DNA of 64,000 nt. Origin: Platycnemis pennipes (Eukaryota; Arthropoda; Insecta; Odonata; Platycnemididae). Made by a program: the position numbers and the translations under genes. The stretch is from contig OW121855.1 of assembly GCA_933228895.1 (NCBI GenBank), forward strand, positions 47,320,698 through 47,384,697. The letters are read 5' to 3'. This document shows, in pieces, positions 48,500 through 60,274 of the stretch (positions are counted from its first letter, which is position 1; each line of letters starts with the position of its first letter). The notes beneath the pieces are model-generated. The model saw only the letters and a list, made by a program, of their open reading frames with translations. It did not search any database and had not been told where the DNA came from.

Positions 48500-49480
48500 A
48501 TTAAAGCACCAAGGATGCTACAGAGCGAACGGGCGTTTTTCGCACGCTTTCAATAGGAGGCCGGCTACTGCGGCGGCCCAGGGACTTCCAACAGCCTCCC
48601 CAGAGGTCTTATTTCACCACGGTCGATGGGGAATTTCATTCCTTATTTCGCCGGGGTCCGTGATCGAACGGATGGATGGACGGAATGGGAGAAAGAGGGA
48701 AGAAGGGGGTGGTGAAGAGGAGGGAGAGAAAAAGAGGTAACAAATCTTGCGCGGCTTTATTTGCGGGTAATTACTATCACCGGACATTGGCCAATAAACT
48801 TGATTATGTCGAAAAAAATTGAGTTTATGTCTCCGGGAATTGGTGGGGTGCGGCCTTCGCGGGCGGAGATGAGGAGTAAAAGGACTTGGGGAGGGTGGGG
48901 AGAGGAAAAAAGTCTGTGGGGGAAGGTATCTGGAGAAGTTGAGGAAAAAAAGGGAGAGAAAGATGGTGAAAGAAGATAGGGCGGGGGCTCTATTCAATAA
49001 ATATATAGGTAGGGCGGAGAAATGTGTGTGTGGTTGAATAACGAATAGATATCTACGGTCTCTTCTCCGCCTCTCCACTCTGGAAATTTCCTTTTCCTAA
49101 CTGACCCAAGATATCATTTTTTCCCTAATATTGTGTATATTTTCAGGCGGCTTTGATTTTTTTTTTTTTTTGCGGGTGGATAATAAATGCGGCTCGAGGT
49201 GGAATATCGAGTGGGGAAGGATGGTGGAGGAAAAGGGGGGATTTAGATTTAGGGGGCAGATAGGAGAGTGTTTTGGGGATGTGAAGGATGGAGGACGAAG
49301 AAGGATGGACCAAAACCACTGCGCGTGGAGGGAAAACGTAGCTACGGCAGAAAACGTGGGTGGATGCATCCGATATAAAAACTCTTACAGGAAGGGTAAA
49401 CAGTATGAAGGAACGAAAAGGGGAGGAAAGGATAGAGGAAATGTGGTATGAAGAAAATTGGAAATTAAGATGTAAGGAAT
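48500..49480. other. GC-rich patch and two purine-rich islands
   Basis: 48500-48660 is GC-rich. The + strand is purine-rich at about 48660-48985 and 49195-49470, separated by a poly-T run (about 49156-49171). A frame at 49360-49626 has mixed composition and ends at TAG|GTAAAT, which could be a donor. There is no pyrimidine-tract acceptor upstream and no recognised homology. Confidence 0.4.
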
Positions 49481-49798
49481 GGCAGGCGGAAAATAAAACT
49501 TCTACTAAGATAATTTCGGAAGCTCCCTGCGATAAAAATAGCGGCAATGAAACAGCTGTTTCTCCTGCAACAACTGATCTTCAAATGTTAAGTACCAGGC
49601 ATCAAGTGTTACAAACTTATAGGTAAATTTATCTATTAGTTACGAAATTGACTGTGCACATCATATAACATTTAGTGAACTAGAATGAGTAGAGGGAATT
49701 TACTTCACGAGTAGAACTTGGTCACATATTGCTTTTTTTTAAAAATAATATTGTGAAATAAAAACATAAAATCAGCTGCCACCCGTAGAAAAATGAAC

Positions 49799-50075
49799 TC
49801 ACTCAGTGATTCAACCCGAAGGTTGGCCTTTTGATAGGTGAGAGTTGAGGTCACCCCGCACTAAGCCAATGGCGTGTGAAATTCACACATTCAGGGTGGA
49901 GGGGCCAGTTCCTTTCCTTGGGCCATTTACGATTTCCAACGAAGTTTAGACATGCAGAAAATCGAATTGCGAGGATTTTAGATGGGGTGTCCAGAGAGGC
50001 TCTTGCCTGGGATTTGAATCCGGGAACCTCCGGTCACTAGCTCAGTGCTCTACCCACTAGGCCACCACGACCTCC
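49799..50075 (-). mobile_element. tRNA-derived SINE (277 bp) with probable target duplication
   Basis: On the minus strand the head GGTCGTGGTGGCCTAGTGGG contains a perfect A-box pattern (TGGCCTAGTGG), and GGATTCAAATCC (50010-50021 on +) is the B box, at tRNA-like spacing. A ~200-bp unrelated body follows. AAAAATGAAC (49789-49798) and AAAAATCAAC (50076-50085) flank it and agree at 9 of 10 positions. The body differs from the family at 61.4 kb, so at least two SINE families are present. Confidence 0.8.
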
Positions 50076-50089
50076 AAAAATCAACATCA

Positions 50090-50930
50090 TGGAGGAATTA
50101 AAACAAAAAACCGATCACTTGCGTTGCTTTCCTGACGTGCTACCCACCTTGCTACTGCGGTAGGCCTATTTGAAACAAAATTAATTGAAAGTAGAGAATT
50201 ATTTGCTCAGATGTACCTAGGCATGGAATTCACAGAGTTTGGAGAAATTGCCAAAAACGATATATTCCTGAAGAAATAGTGATAAAAGCTATATGTAGCC
50301 GAGGTCGAGCAGGAAATTCATCTCACCAGCTAAGTTATGAGATCGTCACAGATGACCCATTTGCCATTCGATATTCGTCACTATGCCGCGAAGGGGCAGG
50401 GGGAAGTAGCAGGTCATTCAAGGTGACAACTGAATTGCACCGCTCGGATGCTGGATATTTCGATCCAGCTGGAAAATACGAGTATCGTTTTGAATCCCAG
50501 GGGATGGATAAGTGAGAGATGGTGGAGGGTGAGGCATACCAGAGAAGACGAGAGGGGAAGCAAGGGACTGCAAAGAAATTATATATGCATAAAATTGGTT
50601 CCCCACGATAAATAAATGACACCCTTGTGAATGCTACTCAAGTATATTTTATGTCTTCTGCCTGAGGAGGGCTAAATATTCCCGGCGAAACAATTTCGTA
50701 CTAATTCTGGCTTTCAAAATATACACGAAATGTGAAAATATATTTCTTCAGCATGTGAGGCAAAATAGTTGAAAATCAGTGGCCGGTAATAGCACAACCT
50801 AATTTTCCTACCAGTCTGGTTTCCAAAATTTCCTCAAACTTAACGGTATATCCATCTATGTTTTTCTTATCCTATTGTACATATATGTGTGTATGTATAC
50901 AAATACAGAGTATGAATTTTACATTTGGCT
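50090..50930. other. No gene recognised; one unexplained coding-like frame
   Basis: The frame 50279-50515 (78 codons, longer if the upstream in-frame sequence to about 50190 counts) has even amino-acid composition, with pieces such as HQLSYEIVTDDPFAIRYSSL and FDPAGKYEYRFESQGMDK before its stop. I recognise no family. It could be a terminal exon or chance. Confidence 0.25.
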
Positions 50931-51005
50931 GGAGAGTTTTACCCTCTAGCACGTCAGCCCTACAAGTTGAAGGTCCGTGGTTCGAATCCCGGTTTAGTCT
51001 AACTT
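50925..51005 (+). mobile_element. tRNA-like sequence, probably SINE-derived
   Basis: The B box GGTTCGAATCC (50979-50989) is perfect, and TGGCTGGAGAG about 50 bp upstream is a fair A box. The ends do not pair as an acceptor stem, so a functional tRNA is unlikely. Confidence 0.45.
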
Positions 51006-51124
51006 TTTTCTATTGCCTTTCGCCTTCATTCCATCTTCTTTACCATTTGTATGTTCGTCCTTTTAGATGTCCCCTACTTGTTCCTATTTCCTATCCAACG
51101 CATAAACCAGCTTGCAGTTAACAC

Positions 51125-51480
51125 CGGGTGAAGGAAAATCGCATAGCGGTGGGGAAGGAGATGATCAGAGGGCGGAAAAGAGATGAACTTTATGAAGGAG
51201 AAAGATAAGGTGGAAGGGAAGCGATGGTTCGGGCAGGAATAGTGTTAGTGTTAGCTGGGGGCACCCTATCACTGCGGGGAGGTGGAGTGAGTGAAGCCGT
51301 AGCCGTTGGGAACGGAAGCGGTTGCATGGAAACGGGAGTGTGGGGAATGGAAAGAAGTCGGTTGGGTGAAAATGTTTTGACGGAGACGGGTAGGCTTGCG
51401 GGGTGGTTTGGACCAAAAGGAAAAGGAGCGGTTGAAGCAGCAAAGAGGTGGAAGTAGACGAACTCGCAATGACTCCAGTA
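51125..51480. other. Purine-rich island (+)
   Basis: The + strand is G/A-rich with CpGs. Overlapping frames on both strands are by-products of composition. Confidence 0.45.
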
Positions 51481-51847
51481 GGCGTCCACAATCCTTGTTG
51501 ACGCGTCGACCTCAAAGCCTAGGTAGTGCTTCTACCAGGAGTTCAAGAGCAGCGTTAATCAGGGAATCGTTTTGTTGAAACGTCTATTCGATTGAACGCT
51601 CTACCTTTTTTGCCCTCTTTAACGGTACCGCCTGAATCGAGGCATCGAAAAATGTCCCGCTCCGTTGTCTCGCAGTTGTGCATTTTCCAGGCTATCGTTG
51701 AGAATCAATTCCATCTCTGTGAAATGAAGAAAAGCCTTCACTTCGTCAAAAGTTTTGATTTAATTGCTTGTGCTTTAGATAGTTGTGACTGTTGATGCTT
51801 GTTGCTGTTATTATGTCTTTAATTATTTTATTACGCCCTTTTAATTC

Positions 51848-51890
51848 CTGTCACACTCCCTTGAGGTAGCTAACTGTGTAGATGTAGATG
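51848..51890 (+). mobile_element. Orphan 3' tail of the CR1/L2-like LINE
   Basis: TGTCACACTCCCTTGAGGTA followed by TGTGTAGATGTAGATG reproduces the last ~45 bp, including the TAGATG repeat tail, of the LINE at 20405 (sense strand). It ends cleanly at the tail. Confidence 0.65.
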
Positions 51891-51899
51891 TCCTTATTC

Positions 51900-53765
51900 T
51901 GATGAAACATTTAGAATAGATTAAATTCCTCTAATATTCCCGAGTCACTGACGCCGATGGAGAATGGCTACGCTCTTTTTTTGGCTTTGCCCCGTGAACA
52001 TGTACTATTTCTGGGATTTCTACAACACTGTTGCATCATTTATAAGTAATTATTATTGCAAAACTGTTTCCCGATAATTTTGGGGCGTCCACCTCCCTAT
52101 AGAGAGATTTCGTTAATTATGATTGTGTCTCGTTTTTTCTTCAATGTTTTTGTTTTTAATCTGAGTTGGTTCCATTGAGGAATTTCTTTAGGTCTTCTAG
52201 GTGATTTGTTTTCGTTTAGGCTGCAGATATCACTCACATTACGCAGGAAGTTACTTTATGATTACATTTTAGATTGTATTCCCAGGCGTGCGGGAAAAGC
52301 CTACGACCCGGATGTTAGTGGATAATAAAGACACGAGTACACGCTGTTCGCAAAGGCATTGGCAGAGAAATTCTGAAAAACCTAGATGGGAATAGAACGG
52401 GAAAAGCATTAGTAATGTATTTGGTTGGACCACGGGGCGATGCTTGGTTTTGCAAGCAAAGGATATAATCCTGTTATTTTGAGTAATCAGCTAGAGACAT
52501 TTTTTGCATACAAGAAATTCTTACCACTAGGTTCGCTTAGATAATGAAACACCATTATAGAAATTAGGTAATAGACCAAAAGTATTCATAAATAAGTGAA
52601 TTGTTGGGCTTACTTGATATCTAGAAGAGAACTTGCTATGGAGTTTTTAAGGAACTCGGATCCCCAAAACTGGCATATGTTGGCCTCATTAAGTTATTTC
52701 TGCAATGTTAATTATACTTGTAGGCATATTTGTTTCTTTTTTCTCAGTCGCTGGGTTTCTTTCACAGCAGATACATTTCTTCTATAATCTTACGACAAAT
52801 GTCTCTATATTTCTAAGAATGGATTTAATGGAGCTTTATCTCTTTTGTGCTATTTTTCTCATTTCTTTTTCTGAATTAAGTCTTTATTAATTTCCTACCG
52901 TAGTTTTTTGTACCGTTTTCATATTGGAGATTTAATCAAGTTGTTTTCCATGAGACGTCAACGAGCGTTGTAGTAAGATTTTATTAAATCGTATTTACTC
53001 GTATCAAATAGACTTGTCTACTTTGTATACTCAAGGCATAATAACTTACAGAACAACAATGCTCACAATTTAATAATGATTTAATATCTAAAAATAACCA
53101 TCGGTGTTCATTGGCAACTGTTAATGAAAAATCGTTACAGTCTCAAATCTCAACCTCCTTTTTCAGAAATATTTCCTGAAAAATCATTCATTCTCTCTAT
53201 TAATATGAAATAAGTCATTATTATTATTTGAATATGAAATGACTCCTTATTTAATAAATAAATAAATTTTTAGATTCAAGGGGAAACAAGTTTGAGAGAA
53301 AATTGGAGGAGCCAACTCAAAGAAAATTACAGGCGGATCAAAACTGAAAAGTTGCATACATATATTTAGAAGTTTTAGGACACTGAAATGGAATTAAAGT
53401 TTATTTTTGGTAAACATTCAAAATTTTATACCAATTTTTAAGGATATAGGGATATGTTTTGCCAAAGATTTTCGCAACACACCCGAAATCTTTCTAGCAT
53501 CGGTTTACGAAAATAAAACCTTTTTTACTCCATTCATATTGTTATTCTCAAAATCACATATAAACCTTTATCTGTGAAATTGGGCGCTATCTATTGAATG
53601 TTTTAAACAACACAATGCTCTAATGATATAATGGAAGAAATAAATTGCTCTTGCCTGGTGATGATACCACAAGTATGAAAGATGAATATTCCTAGTAAGA
53701 AGGTGTAAGTAGGTTCTTAGCTTATATGCTTGCAAATAAGAACAGTCTCTGAACTTACTCACGAT
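51900..53765. other. No gene or repeat recognised
   Basis: AT-rich sequence. Frames at 52596-52890 and 53568-53762 are hydrophobic and AT-driven, without motifs. Confidence 0.5.
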
Positions 53766-53768
53766 GAC

Positions 53769-56030
53769 CTACATCTACATTTTACCTTGCGAGCCACTTT
53801 AAGGGGGTGTGGCAGAGGGTGGTAGGTCACCAATCCTAAACTTGTGTTTTTTTAAACGAACTTTGGTAATTTGTGGACGTAATTACTAGTGAAGATGGTT
53901 TGTAATTTCTTTGAAAGAATTATACTTTGTTTGCGTTGCAGTCGTTTATTGTCCATGAGAAAAACTAATTCTTTGTATCGCTTGGTCAGTTAGCTGATCT
54001 CTTTTTGTTTGTAACCTCTGTCTGTCCTACTCAAATCGTGTGGAAGTAGAAACATGCCTGTGGTGCCAGATTTGAATTCGTGTGATTTGAATTTCTTGAG
54101 AGAATTTTATGACCTTTCGACGACCTAGTCTCTTTAAGAAATTTTAAAGCATGCTATTCTAACATCCGAGTGACAATAGCAGAAATTTCGCAGAGAAAAA
54201 TATCATTTACCTTCACCGGGACACGAAAACGGTACCTCATGATTTCCAGCCAGGTGCTTTGAAGCTTAATCCTTGAAACTGAATGACACTTTCCGAATAT
54301 TCATTGAAATTCCTTACAAAACTCGCTGCTCTCCTTCGTATCTTATTTAGTTCCTACCCCAAATTTTCATTCATTGTATCCCTAATGGTTGATTGATTCC
54401 CCAAGCGAGGCGATAGAAGTACCATTGCGACGTATTTTAACGTGGTAGCGCTATTTGTTAATTAGTCGGGATTTTTTCTTCTTACAGTTCTTCTATCCAG
54501 GCGGAGGAGAAGAAATTTTAAGCAACACAATTTCGGGCTCCTTCAGCGACTCTTCTTACTTTATTTTCAACAATCAACAACTTCCTATTCTCCAAACAAA
54601 CATTCAACAAACCGTTTACAACGTCATACTAATAAAAAATACCATAACACTAAATTAAACACAAAAAAATTCCAATTTATACAAATGAACAGGTAAAACA
54701 CATAAAACGAATCTATAACAATGATAAAAAGTATGTAAATAAAACGGAGCTGAAACGTGGAGTTAGACGATATTAATTCTTTCTTGTACTTTCCCAATTG
54801 AAACATTCACCTTCATTCGTCTCAATTTGTCCCCAGTCTCTTCAGCGCTGTTTCGTGAAAACTTCGAATATGATTGACCCATAATAGATTCAGAGTAAGA
54901 GTGATGCCTAAATATTTAAGCTCACTTTACGTACTTATCTCTACTCCGCCAACATTATGACTTTGGGTTTTAGAGCTTATTTTTGCCACAAGGTGTGTTA
55001 ATGTGCGTTTTTGAGACAGTTCCATCCCTTTGCTTAAACTGCAAGAGTTAAGAGTATTGTAATTGGTTGTGAGAGACTCGTCCTGTTCTTGTGCTTCTTT
55101 TCCGATGGTCGACCATTCATCAGAAAATCATATAAAGTTATTGTAACTTTTTTCAGTGATATGATAGTGAACTAAGAATAAACACGGTACCGATAATACT
55201 TCTTTGTGAAACATTGGAAGCCACCCTAACCATATCTGATTGTGAGCTCTTTTCTTAGATTATTACTTTTTGATAGAAATCAGTGAGGAAGCCTATTATT
55301 CAATTTTCAACCATTTCATTAATGCTATATTTCCGGGGCTGGAATATCAGCTTGTTTTAAGGCACCTTGTCTAATGCTTTCTTAAAAGCCAAAGGATATC
55401 GCATCACTAACATTTTTATTTCTCTTGATTTTCATACGTGAGTTTTGAAAAAAATAATCCAAGCTACGATGCACAAGAACCAGCTTCGTAGTAACTGTTG
55501 ATTTTAATTGAAGAAATTTCCCTACTGCATTACATTAGTATGATGTGATCAGAAGTTTTTAGATGGGTAGAACTGAGACATTGGTCTATTATTTTCTGAT
55601 AATTGAAGGTTCCCATTTTTAAATATAGGGATGACATGAATAATTTTCCAGCCCTGTGCTAATTTATCTCTATTCAATGAATTATTATACATACATAGCA
55701 TCTAAGCATCTAAGTACCGTGGATTTTTTTCCTACATATCCTTAGGCAATCTCGTCGAAGGCAATGTACCTCCAAGGCCTGGGGATTTATTGCTTTCAAT
55801 ATAATTCAGTTTCTTTAATAGGCCTTTGAAGTTGATTACAGCGTAACACATAGGTTAATGAATCACAGGGAAGTACAAGTCTGACTTGGTTACGTTGACG
55901 TTAAATACAGTTTTAAAGATACCGATAAAAATTTGTGCCATGTGTGCTTACTTCCCTATTTTTGTCTTCAGGAGCCTTGACATTTGTTTTTGACGTTGAC
56001 CCCTTAGATTTCCCAGCAAAATACTAACCT
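53769..56030 (-). mobile_element. Third, very old copy of a CR1/L2-like LINE
   Basis: The + strand begins with the tail (ACATCTACATTTTACC) and GGGGGTGTGGCAGAGGGT, like the other copies. On the minus strand broken pieces recur in the right order: IESNKSPGLGGT near 55780, WKIIHVIPIFKNGN near 55620, LAFKKALDKVP near 55380 (motif A region), then SNVSQRSIIGTVF near 55200 (motif B region). Stops and frameshifts occur throughout and similarity is patchy, so this is the oldest and longest of the three main copies. The 5' limit is uncertain. Confidence 0.7.
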
Positions 56031-56039
56031 GCTTTCGGG

Positions 56040-57510
56040 TTTTCTTTCGGTCTTTTCTTTATTTCCCGTTGTTATAATAATAATAACAACCGCATCATCA
56101 CAATGCCATAATAGGCAGCTAAATTATTGCGCTAAAATTAAATTCCAGCGCCGAATCTTTGATAGTGCTATTTGATTATTTCCTATATCAAGGAATGTGT
56201 CATCTTCCGCTCTTTGTCAGCGATTCTTCATTTTCAAAGTTTTCTTAGCATTCATAATTGACTAGACTTCGGGAAGAGTGTATTTCATATTTTCGTTTAA
56301 ATACATGTTTGTGGAGATTAAATACGGTGCTCATCGCTCAACTCAAGGAACCATCTCTCTTTACAATTTAGGCGTTAGTGTGAAGTGTGCCCATGCTTTG
56401 CTCTCACACGCTATGCATTCGGTTTACATGGAGAGATTGTTATGAGGGTTGGAAGTGGGGAGGATATGTGGGAGGAGGGATGTATTGAGGGGCGAACTGA
56501 GTCAGTGGGGGCGGTGCCGTGGGACCGGGTTGAAGGAGACGGATGGGGATGTTCCTTCTTTTGCCATTATCGATTGGATTCGCGAAAGAGGGATGGAATC
56601 GGTAAGTGAGAAGGTCATAGAAGGGGGGAAGATATAAGATGGCTTTCGTTTGGGAGAAGGGATGCGGAGTGTTAGGTACGGGAATAAAAAAGTGAGGCGG
56701 GTGAAGAGAAAGGTCAGCGTGGGAAGTGGAATTGTATTCCTCGCGGGCGCATGCATCGGTTTGAGGTGGCATTCTAGGAACTTGGTGGGGTGAATACGAG
56801 GAATGGGAGACTTTTTTTCTGTTCTTCAGTGGTGCTTGTTTTAACGCCATTTCTCCTTCGGGGTCGTGCTTTTTCCTCCATAGCAAATCACGATGCCCTC
56901 TCTCTGCCTTTTGAGCTAGAGAATTGAGATCCGTTTAGTCCACCGGTGTTACTAGCATTATGAGACGTATTCACAGCCAATCTGCTGTAAGTAATGACGG
57001 CTATATATGCTCGCCGTAATGAGGACCTGATTAATGTTTGGGAATAAGCAATGTGGACATTAACTGGTCGCGAGATATATTCTCATTGGTTGCTTATGCG
57101 GAAGACAAAGCAATAATGTGGTTCAATGCCTTTGAAAAAGTAGGTTTTTGCTAATTAATATTTTGGCATGCTCCCGTCAAACCTTTTATTGTAATGCTTA
57201 AGTCAGGATCTAATAATTAAGTTGGTTTTTATGATTTGAGATTACTCGATTTTAAAAATGCTTTCAATTCTTGAGTGCATCTATTCGAGAAGGAAAATCT
57301 TAATAAACAGCTATTAGTCAATGATTGGAGCTTCTAATAAGCGCATGATTTGGAATTTGGAATCATTACTTGACTTTTAGCTAGACACATTTGCACTATA
57401 CTGTAATCTTGTATTTTTAATTATCCCTCAGGAGACTATTCTGAGTATTAGTGTAAAATAAATGAAAGAAAAATAATTACCGGTAAAATATTAACTTACT
57501 TTTCTCGGAG
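56040..57510. other. No gene recognised; purine-rich island 56440-56720
   Basis: The + strand is purine-rich from about 56440 to 56720. The minus-strand Pro/Ser-rich frame there (56440-56886) reflects composition. The rest is AT-rich. Confidence 0.45.
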
Positions 57511-57519
57511 AAAATTTTA

Positions 57520-57713
57520 GCATGCATACAACAATAATTTGGTAGTTAAAACAATTTTGAAGAACGTATTATTTAGTCATTAGCTCAATTTTTTGATGAC
57601 TTTACGTTTTTTACGTTTAGCTTGCATGCAAATATAATTAGATGGTAAAAACAATTTTGAAGTAGGTATTATTTAGTCATTAGCTCAGTATTTTGATGTC
57701 TTTACGTTATGTG
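57520..57713. repeat. Tandem duplication of a ~95-bp unit
   Basis: Unit 1 (57520-57613) and unit 2 (57624-57713) both begin GCATGCA and share AAAACAATTTTGAAG, then TATTATTTAGTCATTAGCTC, then TTTTGATG and CTTTACGTT. A few substitutions and small gaps separate them. The offset is 104 bp at the start and 100 bp further on. Confidence 0.85.
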
Positions 57714-57929
57714 TAAAAAGTGCCAATCAAAACAGTACATTTTTCAAACTCCGGGCACTAAAATTATTTCAATAGAATGATCTTCATGTCATACTTAAAA
57801 GGAGCAGAATTAGGAGGAAACATCTGTTTCCTTAGAGGTCCGCATTCAGCCTTATTTCCATTTATTGATACCAATTTATCCCGAGCCACAACTATTTAGC
57901 CATTTTCTTCCGCACGGTGTTACGGGAGA

Positions 57930-58315
57930 TAACCTCTTCGGCGTGGGGAATCTGGGAAGATCTTAGCAGGAAGGTGGCTTTAGGGGTGACCGAATCGGAA
58001 CGAGAGGGCGGTGGGACGGAGAAAGGAGGAGGAGCCTGGAGGATGGATCTGGAAGAGAGTTTTTGGGTGCTGGAGGAAATGGGTGTGCTAAAGGATAGTT
58101 GGATGGGAGATGGCTGGAGTGAAGGGAGCCGTAAGAGAAGGGTGGGGGAAGAAGAGGAGAAGGTGTTGTGGTAATGTGGGGGAGAAAGGTGAGGGAGGAA
58201 GTAGTTATTGAGTATGGAATCGTGGTCGTATTGGACGAGGTTGGAGGAGCGGGAACTCGAATTGAGGTAAGGGGAGGTTGGAAATGGTATTGGGATGGGA
58301 AAACTGTAGTGTATT
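57930..58315. other. Purine-rich island (+)
   Basis: The + strand is G/A-rich over almost 400 bp. An open frame at 57917-58174 (Glu/Gly/Arg-rich) is low-complexity and has no recognisable domain. Confidence 0.45.
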
Positions 58316-58489
58316 AACCAGGGAAGGGCGGAGTGTGTCTGGATTCAAAGCTGAATGAAAGTTGTAATATTGTTGGTTATAGAGATTGCTCCTATGATCT
58401 GATTCATTGGATGATCTCTACAAATTTTGATCTATTAGTTTTCGCCTGAATTGCAATGTTGAGCATCAGTCATCACGGATAAGACACTG

Positions 58490-59480
58490 ACCTGATATAA
58501 CTTGAAGATTAATAAAAAGAAAATTAGGGTAATGATATGCGCTGGAAAATAAGAGATCTAGAGCCATGTTGAAATATGGCAGCGATAACTAAAAGGATTG
58601 TCAACCAAGGAATGAGTTCTGCCTTTTGGGAAGCATAGTAGCCTGCGACAGACAAAGCAAGTAAGAAATGGTAGAATAGCCCGGGCGAAGAGGGCAGTCT
58701 TTCAAAAGAATATTCTGCATTCGGCTGGAAACAAAAGCTTGAAAGTAAGGGAGCACTTCAGTTAAAGTTACTTCTGGAGTATTTGTCTTTATGGCAGTGA
58801 GGCATGGATAATAACAGCCTCCGAAAAGCTAAGATTGGAAGGAAGAATTGGAAATGAGGCATTACATAATAATGATGAAGATAAAACGGATCGATCGAAC
58901 AAGGAGCTGAGTTGTTGATATTTGATGGAGGTGACCGACAGCTAATTTCATCCGCACTGTCGTATTCTAGGTGGGTAATTGGGTAGAGCCAGTCATTTTT
59001 ACAGAATTTTTTTTAAAAAGAAGAGTGGAGAATTCCGACCTCGCCTGCTCTTACCTGAAAGGGGCAAGAAGAATAGAGCTAAATGTCCCATTCGACGGGC
59101 GTAGTACTGAACTCAAAGTTTTATCGGTACCATACTCAAGTAAGTACTGGTATATCAGTGAAAAATATCTGCTAACGCCGGAATTCGAACACTATCTTTT
59201 GGGGTGTGAAGCAATTACTCTTGCTACCCCACCAATCCGATCCCCAATTACTGGCCGAGAAGGCCATAGAAGAGCGAAAGAGAAGAAATGGTACGTCCAC
59301 TGAAAACTTTAAAATAAGACGGGATAACCTAATCAGCCATATCTTGAGATAATGTGGTGATGAAGAAAATCAACAAGGGAAAATGTAATGGGAAGGATGG
59401 CAAAGATAAACAATGGCGAAGGTATTTGAAGATAGCTAGAACAAGTCACGAGGTAGAAGAATCTGGTTAAGTTCTTCATG
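58490..59480 (+). mobile_element. RTE-like LINE remnant interrupted by a tRNA-like insertion
   Basis: Before the break: NGRIARAKRAVFQKNILHSA, GNKSLKVREHFS, SICLYGSEAWIITASEKLRL near 58670-58850, then KTDRSNKEL. After the break: KTLKIRRDNLISHILR near 59300. These are consecutive blocks of the RTE-like C-terminal half, as at 36.3 kb on the minus strand. About 370 bp between roughly 58915 and 59285 do not belong to the LINE. Stops and frameshifts occur throughout. No GATGAT tail follows, so the 3' end is lost. Confidence 0.75.
59140..59245 (-). mobile_element. tRNA-like SINE head inside the RTE-like remnant
   Basis: On the minus strand GATTGGTGGGGTAGCAAGAG (A-box region) is followed by GTTCGAATTCC (B box, about 59180-59190 on +). 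The borders and target duplication of the inserted piece could not be fixed by eye. Confidence 0.5.
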
Positions 59481-59489
59481 CTTACATTT

Positions 59490-60215
59490 TCCTCTTTAAT
59501 TGCAGGTGAATCTAGCGGAAATATTCTTTAAGATAATTTAAAGATATATGGCTAATGATTATATGCATTAATAGTCTTAAAAGTCAAGAAATTTCAATGA
59601 TCGTGTTACATGTGGCTACCTTGAGTAAACGGTTGAATTTTTCTCCGTTGTATTCTTCTTAAGAGTCTTACTATTTAGTGCATGGCACAGACGAGACGAC
59701 AAAAGCTAATCCTTCGAATTCTATGCATGTTAAGTCTATGCAAATCCACTATGTTTATCATTGTAATCACTGTAGGATAAGACATCTTCCTAAAATCTTA
59801 TGGTGTTTAATTTTAACTACAATTTTTTCTTGTTTTATATTCGTTTCTGATAACAGCAATGGATTTATATTTAATTGTAACACCATCCATTCCCTTTTTC
59901 AACAAAATCACAGAAGGGTAACATATATGCCAATCGTAGGATTGAATGATGTGACCCTTGGGTTTATAGGTCAACTTATTGCCCACCTTGTTTCCGCGGC
60001 CGCCGCAGGATTGCCAGCTTTTCATACAGAGGTCCATTTCCGAATTTTCAACAGCATCCAATGTTTGTAGTCACTACCCACTGCGCCTCGTCAAGTTATG
60101 GATAGAAAAGAAACCATAGGTCTCATTTTTTAATTTATATTAGCAAATTCGACGTTTTTTTTTTGCTTTTAACGTTTGCATAAAATGATAGCGCAAATTT
60201 TCATGCAGATTAAAG
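59490..60215. other. No gene recognised
   Basis: A 130-codon + frame (59678-60070) is open and contains hydrophobic stretches. The composition is AT-rich, no family is recognisable, and the minus strand is open too for 82 codons. I treat it as unassigned. Confidence 0.4.
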
Positions 60216-60220
60216 ATTAG

Positions 60221-60272
60221 CCCACTGCCGAACACCCTTGCGGTGGTTTTTAGGGTACTATACAGATGAATA
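60221..60272 (+). mobile_element. Orphan 3' tail of the CR1/L2-like LINE
   Basis: CCACTGCCGAACACCCTTG, then GGTGGTTTTTAGGGTACTAT and ACAGATGAATA, match the end of the LINE at 20405 (sense strand) at a similar divergence to the other orphan tails. Confidence 0.65.
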
Positions 60273-60274
60273 TT

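Noticed and set aside
49360..49626. Possible exon ending at TAG|GTAAAT
   Set aside because: The upstream sequence is purine-rich, so no acceptor with a pyrimidine tract exists on this strand. No homology was recognised.
50925..51005. Functional tRNA gene
   Set aside because: The B box is perfect, but no acceptor stem pairs and the A-to-B spacing is too long without a recognisable intron. A SINE origin is likelier.
59678..60070. 130-codon plus-strand frame
   Set aside because: AT-rich, with another open frame on the opposite strand and no domain. Not convincing as a gene.
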